NCBI GenBank assembly: GCA_005406025.1
Contig: BGZK01001331.1
Span: 105,821-169,820 of the forward strand
From: Eumeta japonica
Lineage: Eukaryota; Arthropoda; Insecta; Lepidoptera; Psychidae
Direction: 5' to 3'
Length of the DNA stretch: 64,000 bases
Shown: positions 21,531-33,400 of the stretch, piece after piece
Layout of the letters: the number at the start of each line of letters is the position of its first letter
Numbering within the stretch: the stretch's first letter is position 1
Position numbers and translations under genes: made by a program
Notes under the pieces: model-generated
Databases searched by the model: none
What the model was told of the DNA's origin: nothing
The model's input: only the letters and a program-made list of their open reading frames with translations

Positions 21531-23715
21531 CCGGTGGACAATTGTCTAAGAACTAACCAAAGGATCTTAAGTAAGTTTTTCTCTCGATTTTTGGGATTTA
21601 TTAATCTCCAATTTTTTTAATTGTTAAGTTTTAGCTCTTCTAACTTTTAAACTTTGATTTATATAAATGCAAAGAAAATGCAATATTTTATTAAAAATAC
21701 AAGATTTTTTGCAGGATTTTTTTGGATTGTACGTAAATTTTAGTTTTCAATAGTAACAATTAAGTTGTCGCCCCCTAATCACGTATGCAAGTTTTGCACA
21801 ATACATATCTATTTTTGAAACATACACTCGTCCCGAGATTATTTTACATCAAATATTTCAAATCTATTTAAGTGATTTCATACGTTTCGAATTGAACTTC
21901 GTGGAATTACAAATTTCGTTACGTTGGGTGGTACGAAACCCCGGTTGCGAGGGTGCGACCACCACCTTAGCCATTTGATTTCTATTTATATACGAGCACT
22001 TTCAATATAACTTGTGACGGGTTTAGACAATATAAATTTTAGTTGATACATCTTTGTGACTAACTTCACGTCTATTTTTTGTTGCATCTGACTTCATTTC
22101 ACACTAAAAATCCGAATCAAAAGATTAATAAGAATAGAATGAGAATTTTGAAAATGTCATTTTAGTTTTTTATTTAAATAATCATTTCATTTAAAGATGC
22201 TCGCTTTTTAAATTTCTATAATTTCCAATTTTGTGTCTATGAAGCTTTGGGAGCTGGCAGAAGGGTGAATAAACCTCGAATGGAATTAATAGAGATCCCT
22301 TTCAATTCGCACGCAATCCTGAACACACAAATAGTTATAATTAGATATGATATAGAACCTTATATGTAACAAAACGTGAATACGTTGGTCCGCGCGATGA
22401 GAACCTTACTAGCTGAGTTATTTTCGTAAAATCGGACCTTAATCAATAAACCTTCGACCTCTGCCGCACGTTAAGGGCTTACAAATCACGTTTTTCGTGA
22501 TCAACCTGTGAGCTTTTGTATATTTTTTTTGCAATATCACATTCGATTTGTACTCGTTTCTATAGGTATACAAAAAAAAACATGATTTCTTCATACTAGA
22601 AAAGTATTGGAGGGATGAATGATCAATGTAATTTATTAGGGACATTTTGTACTATAGATGAATTTAAAATAATTAACTTAAGCTATGATAACTATTACAT
22701 AGATTAAAAACATGTACACATAGACATACATGTACGCATGCACGCATGCGTTTGTACGTGTGCATGCGTAGAAGTGTACTTGTTTATGTGTATACAGCGA
22801 TCATATTTCTTTTAACATTTTCGGTACGTAATATTGATGAACTATGCTAGACATAACACCAATGGAACAAATTTATTCACATACAACTACAAACTAAACA
22901 ATATTTACGTATTTCTTCTTATACATAAGCCTGACACGCTTGCCCGCTTAGAGCCAACAAGGGAACATAATTTGTTGTGGAGATCCGGACCGCGCTCCGC
23001 CTTGGCGATGTTTCCCAAGTTTTTGTCTATCACAGCTTTCGGTGGGAGTTACTTATGCGGTAGCTCTTTTGAATAAACGTCTAACGCTAATAACGTTTGG
23101 AGTTTTATCAGTGTATCGATTTATTTTCTTATAGCGTACGACAAACATCGAATTGTCGATAAACAAATTTAATTAAAAGTACACTCTAAAAAATGAAAGC
23201 TAACTAAGAGAGATCTTCTATGAGTTGGCGTTAAATTATTCAAAACACCTGTGAAACTATATATATCAACGAAAACTGATTCGTTATTACAATTAATTCA
23301 TTTGTGATTGAATTAATAATGTAGGTTCTATATTAATTCTATCAAGTATATACATTGTTTCTATCATTACTTGCTTTCTTGCTTAATTTGATCAGTTTTA
23401 TTTAGTTAAATTATACACATATATAGATTAAATCAATTCAGAATAAATTCCTTTAAATAATTAAACAAATTAATACTTTCAATTTCTTTCATTGTTAAAT
23501 TAATAAAGTAATATGTGATTTACCTAATACCTGTAAAATGACATCAACTACTCTAATACTTGACATTTTTAAAACACAAAGATAAAATTATCACCTTCAA
23601 TACTTAATATTATTGGATTAACTGTAAATTAAATGTTAAATTTTACTGAGAATAATTGTTTAAAACGATTTTCATATTAGTTAAGGTAAATAATCAATAT
23701 ATCAGTTGAAATAAG
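21531..23715. other. AT-rich non-coding DNA
   Basis: One notable stretch, 22705-22790, is dominated by alternating purine and pyrimidine (acatgtacgcatgcacgcat; gtacgtgtgcatgcgta) and is partly self-complementary. The rest shows no feature. Confidence 0.5.
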
Positions 23716-23850
23716 TAACTACCCTTCCCCACCTCACCACAATGGGTGGCGCGGGGGCAGGAGGCGAAGCCGACCGAAGAAATCTAGCGCAGATCGTCAG
23801 TCAGTAGTTGCATGAATAATTGTTTGTGTGCCGCTCGGGTTAAATTCGGA
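23716..23850. other. GC-rich patch
   Basis: ccttccccacctcaccaca is followed by ggtggcgcgggggcaggagg and ends with ttgtgtgccgctcgggtt. No homology recognised; candidate regulatory sequence or old repeat. Confidence 0.3.
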
Positions 23851-25018
23851 TTATTTTGTTCATGACTTCTTTGTTTATTTTTAACTAACTATATTAAACG
23901 AAAAAATGGATTTCTTTTCGTTTTTTTAAACATTAATTTATTTTATACATATTTAGTTTCAAAACTCGCATCGTACGCGAATTTAAAACAGTGAATTTAA
24001 GTTTATATTATTTATATTTACGTAACATTTCCATTTCATCTAAAGCATCATTTATTACCTGGAACTTTCCCTGTTAACTTTGAGCACTCAAATTCTTCGA
24101 GCCATCTGTCCGACAGCAAAAAAGTCGAGAGCCCAAATAAATAACTGCATAATCTACCGTACAAGCTTGCACTCTGTGTACGGCGGTTGCCCAACTTAGG
24201 ATCAATGTCAATATTCGTCTTTCAGCGGTGCCACAGCTATATGAGGTTAACCTGAGGTTGACGCTAGCGACAGGATATTTTCAAACACCATCTTGCCATT
24301 CATCTCTCGCCACGTTTTCACCTTATATTGGTTTGGGTGAATCCAAAATTGAATGAAAATTTAGCACTCAACTTAAGTTGACGTCGTGCTGTACAGCCTA
24401 TAGTTATGAAATACACAAGTTTTTATTTTAATATTTAATATTGTACTTTCAAATTTAAAAAATTTTAGAAATTTAAATTTCTATTTAAATTTCTTATGTT
24501 CAAAGATCAAAATATAAAATTATTGTATTGTCATCGGTCCTTTACACGTGGGAAAATTTTCAAATTAATCAGATATCTAGAAATCTGTGAAGATTACACT
24601 CAAATACTCTGTTACATAAATACACGTTAAGCTAATAAAATAAAAATGGTGTACTGATTCTGTATTTTGTTTCTCTATTATTACAAAATTGAATTTTCTG
24701 TATTATTAGAAACGCTGAAGTGGTTTAATTTCTGTAATAAATTTTCTAAAATCGGACTGAAAACAATATATTCTCTGAATTTTTCGGAAACCGAATTTTC
24801 TTAGTAGGTTGTTACACAACGAATGACATTCACCTCATCGCGATTCGCTCTTTACTGATTCATTAAATGTTTAAAGATGTAAAAAATTCAGAGCGAATGT
24901 GAATTAATTCACAAATTAAGCTTTTTAGTTGAACATAGCTAAGCTAGAATATTTACATGGCAACCGGTATATTTCAGGACTTTGATCTTTCCTAATCTTT
25001 CAGTAGTAAACGAATTGG
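23851..25018. other. AT-rich non-coding DNA
   Basis: A modestly GC-richer section at 24170-24310 and a palindrome agaaatttaaatttct near 24470 are the only items noted. Confidence 0.5.
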
Positions 25019-25130
25019 GAACACCTCGGGTCCAGTACGGATAATGGGACAGCGGACGGCGGCGGGCGCGCGCTAAATTGGAAGTTACGCGGACGGCCCG
25101 CCTGAAATAGCTCCCTGAAAGTGTTGTGCT
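25019..25130. other. CpG-rich island, candidate conserved element
   Basis: Contains cagcggacggcggcgggcgc and cgcggacggcccgcctga. No frame or repeat signature recognised. Confidence 0.35.
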
Positions 25131-25319
25131 ATTCTTTCGGTACGTGTATCAACGGAATTTTCTGAAAATAGTATTTTACGTCAGAACTATGAACCGCAGA
25201 ACTTCCATGGGTTCCGAATTCTAAAACTAAGTTTACTTCATCTATTTTAGGTACTATTCTTCTAGCCATCACTACATAATGCTTTGAGGAAAACTGTATA
25301 TATTTGAGTTAAGAGAGTT

Positions 25320-25495
25320 GGGTAGTAGATTGGATCGCTTTCGAAAACTGTTTTTCAGAAGAGGTAAACGGGCAAAACGAGTAATACGGACCATTAAGTG
25401 GTGGATAGTCACCGCCGCCCACGGGCATCTGCAAACTTAGAGGAGTACCTAGTGCCTTGTTGGTCTTTATACAGTCCATATTTGATTTCATAAAT
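25320..25495 (+). mobile_element. SINE with gtcaccgccgc core
   Basis: The core gtggatagtcaccgccgccc followed by acgggcatctgcaaacttag and aggagt is shared, with substitutions, by the 58.8 kb copy, and the pattern (accgccgcccat; ggacact; gcaac; agaggagt; gcgttgccggcct) is one of the commonest SINE families in moths. Upstream, agaggtaaacgggcaaaacg corresponds to the part that usually reads gagcatacgg. No coding role; the 60-codon minus frame across it is incidental. Confidence 0.65.
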
Positions 25496-26399
25496 TATTT
25501 ATTTTCGATATCTGCTCGAATAGAAATATATAAATTAATGGAATTACTGATTACTCACTCTACTAAAAAACGTTTATTTTCATGAATGACCTTAAAAAAT
25601 GTACTTTTTTACAAAAATACTCGAGTACCTTACTCAGATGGGACCTTCGTAAATTGATAATTGGAACGCTCAAAAACTTTTTTGTCTATAGAGAAGTCTG
25701 TTCAATGCAAATAAATCACGAAAATATTTTTATGTATAAATAAAATTTAAGAATCCAAGTGGCTGAATTTGGTAAAACAGAATAAATACACTGAATTTTA
25801 CTATGAAAAAAAATACACAAAGGAATTTTTCAGAAAAGTCGAATCACATATTAATATATGTTCATTAATATATTTTATTTGATACTGTTACCGTATTAAT
25901 TTCACACAGATTTGATGATTTATGTTTTCAGTAAGGCTAACGTTATTTCACACATATTTTTAAGTACTTAAAGATTTCAGTTATATAATAAATTTATTTA
26001 ATTGTTGTAAATATAATAACTTCAGTTATGATATACGCTTTGAAACAATTAAAGTTAAATCAGAAATATAGACACATGTAAATGTACATATTAAAAAATA
26101 TCAACTTGGTTATTCATATCAAAAAGGCATAGTTAATAAATCATAAATATCGAAATATTGGTATGTCATTAAAATGAAAGCAAAGGTTACATTACGCAAG
26201 TATAGCATTTAAAAAACTAAAGCACTTAAACTTTTCAAGCTAAACAAATGTAACTTTTCTATGAATACAGTAAAAATCTAATATTTAAAAAAACTAAAAC
26301 AGTTTGTATCATGGGAAATATTTTAACAGAAAACTATGATTTCACGTATAATAATGTATTATTCAACACGTAACTGTAACGTTATGTCCAACTAATACG
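25496..26399. other. AT-rich non-coding DNA
   Basis: No feature recognised. Confidence 0.55.
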
Positions 26400-26760
26400 C
26401 TGGGCGGTTTTGCAGCTTAACTTCGTAGGTGCCCTGCCACACTGTGAGCAAGGTAACACAAAAACCGAGAGGTATTTTCTTCCAGATTAAAGCGTGTGTG
26501 GTCTTAGCACCGGCGTAGCTATCTAGAGATGGTAAATAACGGTAGAGCCTTCTGGAAATTTCTACAAACTTGTAACTGGCCTGGCAGAGTGGACGATAAC
26601 CAACTTGTCCTTTTGATTTTTCGAAACCGCTACGAAGTCAAGGAGAAATCCGAGTGTATTCATTCCAATCGGCGGTGGTGGCCGCCGTTGTGGTTTTTCG
26701 TTCCTCTCAATATCTCGCCAAAAGTAAGACAGTTTGAAAATCGTTAATTATCTTAAATCT
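26400..26760. other. Moderate-GC block, unrecognised
   Basis: Contains a 72-codon plus frame (26529-26747) with cggcggtggtggccgccgtt near its end. Base composition differs from the flanks. It may be a conserved element or old repeat; no homologue recognised. Confidence 0.3.
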
Positions 26761-26983
26761 CATTTCAATTAAACAAATTTAAATAAATGTACAATAAGTT
26801 GAATTAAATTGAAACTAACGATCGAAAATAAATTCTTTAGGTTATTTTTCAAATATAAATCTATACGAAAAACTATTAAAATGCAAAACAAAATGACAGT
26901 AGCGAGTAGAACGAGTACGTCCTCTGTGTTGAGTGACCGGTGCGGTGCCCGTGATGGCAGGAGCGAATGCCGTCAAAATGATC

Positions 26984-27059
26984 AAAATGATAGACTTTCT
27001 ATCATTTTCATCACTACGATCTATCTACCAATGATCATAGATCTCATCTGTGATCATTG
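26984..27059. repeat. Two adjacent short hairpins
   Basis: aaaatgataga-ctt-tctatcatttt (26984-27008, 11-bp arms) is followed by caatgatca/tgatcattg (27029-27037 with 27051-27059). Confidence 0.6.
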
Positions 27060-28784
27060 ATAAAAATAACTATCTAATAAACTGTAAAAAATTCAGCGTA
27101 AGAATGATGGCTTACTACTTTTTTAAATATTGCTATATTTAAACCTTTTCTATTTGAGTAAGATTATAGTGATTTTTTTTTGACAATATATAATAAAAAT
27201 ATCTAAGTAACGGCTCTTAAAAATTGCAAATTAGACAAAGAAGGCACTAGTATTTAATGACGTCATTGTGTAGTAGAGCCATGTACATTAATATTAATTC
27301 CGTTTCATGATAAAGAGATGGTACAGAAATGTTGATGGCGTGTAGTTAATCATTTTTTAACCGATTTTAATATCACTTTTAGTCATCATGGCGAATCAGC
27401 TTTTATAATCAACAAATATGATATTCTAAGCACGACTAAGTTACTCTATTCATCAACGCACAGACTAGGTGGTGCAATATCAATTGTTATAAGTATTTAA
27501 CTATTTTTAGAAAGATACAAAACAAACTGAATCACAATTTAAAACGTACTGTCTATCATTAAAGAAAAAATATTGGAACTTAATGCAAACTTGACAAGTG
27601 CCCGAAGAATCATTTTTCATTCAGACATGGAAAAAACTTCTCATTTTTTTTTCAATCAAGCCGTTTTGATCATGTTTTGACGCAGAAGTTTCACCGCGCT
27701 CGGTCGGCGCTCACCTTGAACTCGTCTGAAATCTTTCAAACTACGATTTATTTGAAGAATTTCGCGGAAGTCGTTATGAAATAGTTCTGAGTTTTTTATC
27801 TCTTTTTATTTATCACTTCACATGCCAGTCAATCACATCGAGATTGTTTTTATAATATTTACTTGACTCACTAAAACGGTTTTGAAAGCACAAATTTCAT
27901 AAATCAAAATTGTATTTGAACAACCATCGAATAATACCTATACATTGAGACATTTTACATCGAATACTCTTTAAAAACGCAAGCAGTATTTGAAGAAGAT
28001 CGCGCCAGTTCAATATTTCCTCTGCTGCACCCTCCCCCCTACGCATTGTTCTTCTTCCAATCAAGTTGAGTGAGCCTGAACTCCTCACGCTGGACGGCAC
28101 TGCCGCCATCAGTCATCACCGATGCCGTGACAGCGTCGGAAACTGCGGATCAATCTGCCGAAAAATACGGCGAGTTTAAATTCGGGTTAAAAACTATTCG
28201 GTCAATTCACCCGTGATGTATATTCGAATCCGGTCTTTTGGCTCCAAAATGTAGCCTTGACCACTGACCGCTACCGCTCGTGAGTTGAAAGACCGTTCCT
28301 CTTTATTTTTCATTTACTTTATTAATATTAAAATATCACAAACTCGGCACAGAGAAGACAATCTTGAGACACACATTTCCAAATATAATCAGACCGGTGA
28401 AAACCAAATTCTATATCGATATAAAACCATCGTCTTTACACTCACGTCGCGGTATTGAAACTCCATATTCAATACTCTCGCTGGGAAATGAATTCAGCCC
28501 ACACGTCATTCCAGCACACGTCGGTCGTGCGACACGCTCCAGCTCTAGCCCGACGTGACACTTGCGTGTCTAGGGATAAACATGTCGTATAGCATCTATT
28601 ACGCGAACGAGATAGGACGTGAATGGGCAAAAAGATATTTTCGTAGTAGGTCACCCAAAATAAAAAACGATGCTTACTTTCTAGAAGAAGATGAACCCGT
28701 CTTTTATTTTTCTTTTCTTTTAAAGCCAAAGATCCGAATCGGTTTGCTAGTTTTTTAGCTTGAAAATTCGCGATTTCTCTTTTA
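27060..28784. other. Non-coding DNA, partly moderate GC
   Basis: A perfect tgacgtca octamer lies at 27259-27266. From 28010 to 28300 and 28430 to 28600 GC is higher, but no protein or RNA motif was recognised; frames here are short and overlap on both strands. Confidence 0.45.
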
Positions 28785-28863
28785 TATGAGTGTCACACAC
28801 TCACATAGTGTCACATAAAGAGTGTGTGACACTCATACGTAAGCGATAACGCTTACGTATGAG
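28785..28863. repeat. Two overlapping, mutually exclusive hairpins
   Basis: Hairpin 1 has perfect 18-bp arms at 28785-28802 (tatgagtgtcacacactc) and 28820-28837 with a 17-nt loop. Hairpin 2 has perfect 14-bp arms at 28832-28845 (ctcatacgtaagcg) and 28850-28863 with loop ataa. They share 28832-28837, so both cannot form fully at once. Confidence 0.9.
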
Positions 28864-28984
28864 CGCACCGTATTACGTGTTAGCATTTGGCCGCGTTCTT
28901 ATATTCCTCACGGCCGCAAGTCCACGCGCGTGGACATACAATAAAGACAATAAGTTCCTTTATTCTTCGATGACGCCTGTCTCT

Positions 28985-29110
28985 ATCACGATGCCGATAC
29001 TAATTCTGCTTTCATCTCGATCTACAATCTGAAACTGGAATTGAGAAATGCCGTTCCGAGTCTCGATTTAGATCCCGATTCCGTATTCGATTAAATTCCT
29101 ATAGATTTAT
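28985..29110 (+). repeat. Hexamer-phased tract (cgattc type)
   Basis: Runs such as cgatgc, cgatac, taattc and, further on, cgttcc, gagtct, cgattt, agatcc, cgattc, cgtatt, cgatta, aattcc keep a 6-base phase. Similar to the tract at 16.9 kb. Confidence 0.5.
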
Positions 29111-29439
29111 CGTATTTTCGTATCGTATCGTCTTCCCTAAGTATTTCCGTATTCAAAAGTATCCCATATGTAGTCCAACAAACTCCTCCAATTTGTATTT
29201 AATTTACTATCAGTATCGGTTCAGACGTTCCAAAGACTATCCCGGACAAACAGGCATATATGTTTTTTAAAAGAAGCCTATGGACTTATAAAAACTCAGT
29301 TACATTTCAACCGCAGAGAGAAGCTTCGATGCTATTTCCATGCATAAATTATTTTTTTAGATCACGTAGTTTTATGATTTTTAAAATTTCATTAACATCC
29401 CAAACATAAAGTACAGTCAGTTCCGAAAATAACTACATC
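29111..29439. other. Non-coding DNA
   Basis: No feature recognised beyond the end of the hexamer tract. Confidence 0.5.
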
Positions 29440-29790
29440 TCGAATCAAATGTCGTGAACATTCCGATTTAAAATTTGAACACGACGTAAAGGTAACAGGA
29501 TAAAGGTCTTCTCGGGCAAGTTCTTATAATTCGCTCTAAACTTTCGCATCGCAAAATAATCCCCGGCAAATATCGAAGGAGAGCTATCGCCGACGAACGC
29601 ATTAGCGCCGCCACTCCGCGCCGAAGCAAGCGAAACGTTGTAAAGATATTGATTTATCATTTCGCGGGATCATTTGGCAGGCGGCCGAGACGTTCGACGC
29701 CCGAGTCTCTTAGAGGAATTATCTTTTACGTATAATCGGCGCATTTTCGCGCAGCGGCGCCACGTGCGCGACCCCGGATATTATTTTAGA
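29440..29790. other. CpG-rich island, candidate conserved or regulatory element
   Basis: Two CpG-rich parts: 29585-29635 (gacgaacgcattagcgccgc) and 29665-29780 (gcgcagcggcgccacgtgcg). An E-box cacgtg lies in the second. The minus frame 29445-29660 shows no known motif. Confidence 0.4.
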
Positions 29791-31300
29791 TGGATACGGT
29801 AAATAGTGCGAGAAATATTTCCCGTTTCCTGGCTTCCCCCGTGTTTCCGCCGATGAACGGGGCGAGTCGGCTTCGCTGAACATTTATTTTTTTGGTGTTG
29901 CGTAATAGAAGGTTCCGTAACGGTCGTATAACGGTGATGTGCTCACCTTCGTTTGGCGTTAGATAAAAAAAGGTAGAATTCGAAAGTAAAAAAAACTGAG
30001 GTACGTTCTCTTCGCTTTTTACGTGAAACCGTCTTATAAATCGATGAACGCCAGCTGCACGCACGAAAAAGCATGATGAAGAGAGGCACGATTAGCTTAA
30101 GCGTTCGGCTTGTGACGCATCTATCTCTTTACTGTATAATTTAAGTAGAAAAATATTTGAACTAACGAGTGCAAATAAATGTTAATTTATAGAAAACATT
30201 GTCATTTTCAATTAACTTCTTCTTTGTATTATACAAAATAATTATAATTCAGTGACAATAATTCAATTTAATTCATAAAAGAATGCAGTTTTTCATCTTA
30301 TGACATTATCACGTAAAATTATTGTCCGTAAACCGATTTTACAGACAACCAATTTTTTGTGGCATAATAACGAGTCTTTGCCATTTAATGGATGTCAATA
30401 ATTTTTACATCAAATCTTTTTAAGATTCGCCTCAGCTATGATAGTTGTTTCCTAAAGATTATTCGTTGGAAACAACCAATAAAAATAAAACTATTTTCTA
30501 TTATTCATGCATAACAAAATACATGACAAAATTTATTAAAATGGTTTAGAACTAGATAAACATTGTAACTATGGAAGTCTAACGCCGTATAATTTTGTTG
30601 TAAAGTTTGAAATAATAGTACCTACATGTAAAGTGGAAGTATTAAAAACTTTTTCAAAAAGTTGAAAAAACTTTTAATTGTTAATTAAGTCTCTTTTTTC
30701 CACTTACACTTTAATGCATAAACTTCAATCTACAAGATACTATTTCCGATTGAGTTTGATACAAGAATAGAATTATCAAGCGATCAAATCCATATATGTC
30801 ATGCTGTTTTTTATAAATTTGTTAACATATTACTTTTAGACACTAACAGGAGTACCAAGTATTTTGTTTCAATATTTTTAAGGTGTTAAAAAGAGATAAA
30901 ATTGATTATTGAAATATTAATAATTAACATTATCTTTAACGATTATGTAAAAACTCGAATTTTGTAAAACATCTTACAAGACCTACATCTCAGAAGCAAA
31001 TCACGAGGTCTTTCAACGACAGGTGAATGTCTCAAGGATTCTCAACTTAATGCTGTCTGCATTTTCTGCAATTAGAAGTTATACAGACTGCCGGCGCGAA
31101 CATACAACACGTCTTTTGTTGAGTCTTTCATGAGCCCCTGTCAGTTAATACAACACCAAAGCGGTGGCGTATTTTGTACCAGTTTCTTGTTTGTATGAAA
31201 TAAGTGGCTATCACTAGGTACATTAAAAGTGGCCGCAATGTGTAGTATTCATATTATATATTTGATAATACTATACATAAATATACGACTATATTTAACT
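29791..31300. other. Non-coding DNA
   Basis: A minus frame of 92 codons (29786-30064) crosses a moderate-GC part and is unrecognised. gttgtttcc/ggaaacaac (30444-30476) can pair. The rest is AT-rich. Confidence 0.5.
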
Positions 31301-31301
31301 A

Positions 31302-31342
31302 TAGTGTAATTCATAGTCAAAACTTTGACTATAATTACACTA
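31302..31342. repeat. Hairpin with 19-bp arms and one bulge
   Basis: tagtgtaattcatagtcaaa pairs with tttgactataattacacta, apart from one bulged c, across a very short loop. Confidence 0.8.
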
Positions 31343-32009
31343 ATATACAAAAATAAACAAATGTCTTCTTTGTTTGCCGAATCCGATATGAAAATTTTAA
31401 GACATTTTCGAAGCATGCAGCATTGTGTTTATTTCATTTAACTTCTATGCCTCTTTAACATCACAAATAAATGTACTATTTGACATTCTTTAAATCGTCT
31501 TTGATCGTACTGAGTGTACAATTTCAATTATTTTGCAATAGATAGATAAAAGAATATGTTGAAATTGGGTGTATTTTGAAAATAACCGTTATAGATACCA
31601 CGGATAAATTCTCTAAAATACTCTAAATGCATTAAATTATGAAAAATATATGATGGAAATTAAGTTTATGTGTTCTCTTATTATTATCAACAATGACGTC
31701 ACTTGTTTACTTTATAAATATCTAATTTGATACAGTGAGTTCTGCAAATAAATTCAAATTATCTCAATACCAGCCACCTGGACTACATTCGTAGAAAAAA
31801 ATACAGGCACTATTTACCTTTTGTTTAAATGCATTTTTTCCAACAATCACCTATAGTACAGAATTTGTTAAACAAATTCAATTATTTCTTTAATCACCAA
31901 TGATGGATATAGAATTACTAGTAACTTAACAACTCCAAATTGAATCTGACAATGTTTTTCAACCTATACAAGTACTGATAAAGAATTCAGCTTCTGAAGC
32001 GATATATCA
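31343..32009. other. AT-rich non-coding DNA
   Basis: Perfect tgacgtca octamer at 31694-31701; otherwise nothing recognised. Confidence 0.5.
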
Positions 32010-32108
32010 TTAATTATCGGTTTGACGTTTCTAACGTTTTAAATATTTAACATTCAGTATCTCGAACGTTAAACATTTAAAATGTAAGATACGTCAAACG
32101 ACAATTAA
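32010..32108 (+). other. 99-nt pre-miRNA-like or MITE-like hairpin
   Basis: Nearly the whole 99 bp folds on itself: the arm from 32010 (ttaattatcggtttgacgtt) pairs with the end of the segment (acgtcaaacgacaattaa), and pairing continues inward through aacgttttaaatatttaac to a loop of about 8 nt (agtatctc). I count about six or seven isolated mismatches or bulges over roughly 46 pairs. The length, small loop and scattered mismatches resemble an insect microRNA precursor, but a short foldback transposon would look the same. The producing strand cannot be told from sequence alone; plus is arbitrary. Confidence 0.45.
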
Positions 32109-32711
32109 CAAATTCAGAAAATTTTGAACTTAAAAAAAAATACACTTTGTAACTTATTATGAAACGATCTGATTAATGATTCCTTCGAGTTCAGATAATA
32201 CATTAAGTTGTCGGTTCGGAACGTTATCACCGCGTCAGTGCCCCTTTTCTTAACAACCTTCGTGAGCTTATAGTGAAATAACGGGAATGGTTTTACATCC
32301 GTTTCTTAAATGAACTAAATCTGGAATTAATTTGGGAGTTTGCTCCTGCTGTGGAATAAAAGCAACTTAAAGAATCGGCCAAGAGTGAGTCGAGTCAATG
32401 ACTGAGATATTGTGTTTTGTATTTTTTCAAAAGGGAAGATTATTTCAGATATTGGGCGAGAATAAAAGAAAGAATAAATGAAGTTTTTGTATATATTTTT
32501 TAATACCCTATAAACTAACCATTTTAACATTATAATTTTTGAAGTTATACTTCTTTTCTTTAGCGTTATGAAAAAATAATGAGAGTGAAATTTTAAGATT
32601 GTGTGACGCAAAATTAACAGATTGAAGCTGCCCCCTTAGAATTCGAATTTCGAATAATAAGAGAATTTATGTACATTTAATATAAGAAAATAAAAATTTA
32701 TGTATTAAAAT
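32109..32711. other. AT-rich non-coding DNA
   Basis: No supported feature; minus frame 32327-32611 is unrecognised. Confidence 0.5.
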
Positions 32712-33400
32712 TTAAATGAAATTTTGCATGCATGTATAAATCGCATGACAAATTGACAATGCAATATTATTATGACATAGAGCTGATCTGATGATGGAGC
32801 TGGAAGGTGGCCATAGGAACTCCGTAATTAAACGACGCAACCCCATCGAGTTTGGGCTCGTTTGATTCGTCTTGCCGAGTACTTTGGTACTATATGGTAA
32901 CAAGAGTCTGATGATGGAGCAGGAAGGTGGCCATAGGAACTCCGTAATTAAACGACGCAACCCCATCGAGTTTGGGCTCGTTTGATTCGTCTTGCCGAGT
33001 ACTTTGGTGCTATATGGTAACCAGAGTCTGATGATGGAGCTGGAAGGTGGCCATAGGAACTCCGTAATTAAACGACGCAACCCCATCGAGTTTGGGCTCG
33101 TTTGATTCGTCTTGCCGAGTACTTTGGTACTATGTGGTAACCAGAGTCTGATGATAGAGCTGGAAGGTGGCCATAGAAACTCCGTAATTAAACGACGCAA
33201 CCCCATCGAGTTTGGGCTCGTTTGATTCGTCTTGACGAGTACTTTGGTACTATATGGTAACCAGCGTCTGATGATGGAGCTGGAAGGTGGCTATAGGAAC
33301 TCCGTAATTAAACAACGCAACCCCATCGAGTTTGGGCTCGTTTGTATATCTTCACGAACAAGTATAACTTCTCACGCGCGTACATAAGTACACGCACCCA
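32712..33400 (-). mobile_element. Non-autonomous element carrying a 120-bp tandem core
   Basis: The satellite (next entry) is bordered on the left by tgacaatgcaatattattat with gacatagagctga and on the right by ttcacgaacaagtataactt with ctcacgcgcgtacataagta and cacgcaccca. I recall both borders flanking the same kind of tandem core in other lepidopteran elements, possibly Helitron-like. On the minus strand the right border reads tgggtgcgtgtacttatgta; a similar piece occurs near 41.8 kb. Family and exact ends are unverified. Confidence 0.45.
32787..33344. repeat. 120-bp tandem satellite, about 4.65 copies
   Basis: The unit starts tctgatgatggagctggaag. It repeats at 32787, 32907, 33027, 33147 and 33267 with a period of exactly 120 bp and only a few substitutions per copy; the last copy stops after 78 bp. 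Because 120 is divisible by 3, a minus-strand open frame of 164 codons (32712-33206) runs through it as 40-residue repeats (MGLRRLITEFLWPPSSSIIR and so on). This is a by-product, not a gene. It is not a CRISPR array: the whole unit is conserved and there are no variable spacers. Confidence 0.95.

Noticed and set aside
32712..33206. 164-codon minus frame with 40-residue repeats
   Set aside because: It is the in-frame reading of a 120-bp tandem satellite; no start context or protein family, and the borders are those of a repeat element.
32787..33344. CRISPR-like array
   Set aside because: Eukaryotic context, and the full 120-bp unit is conserved with no unique spacers.
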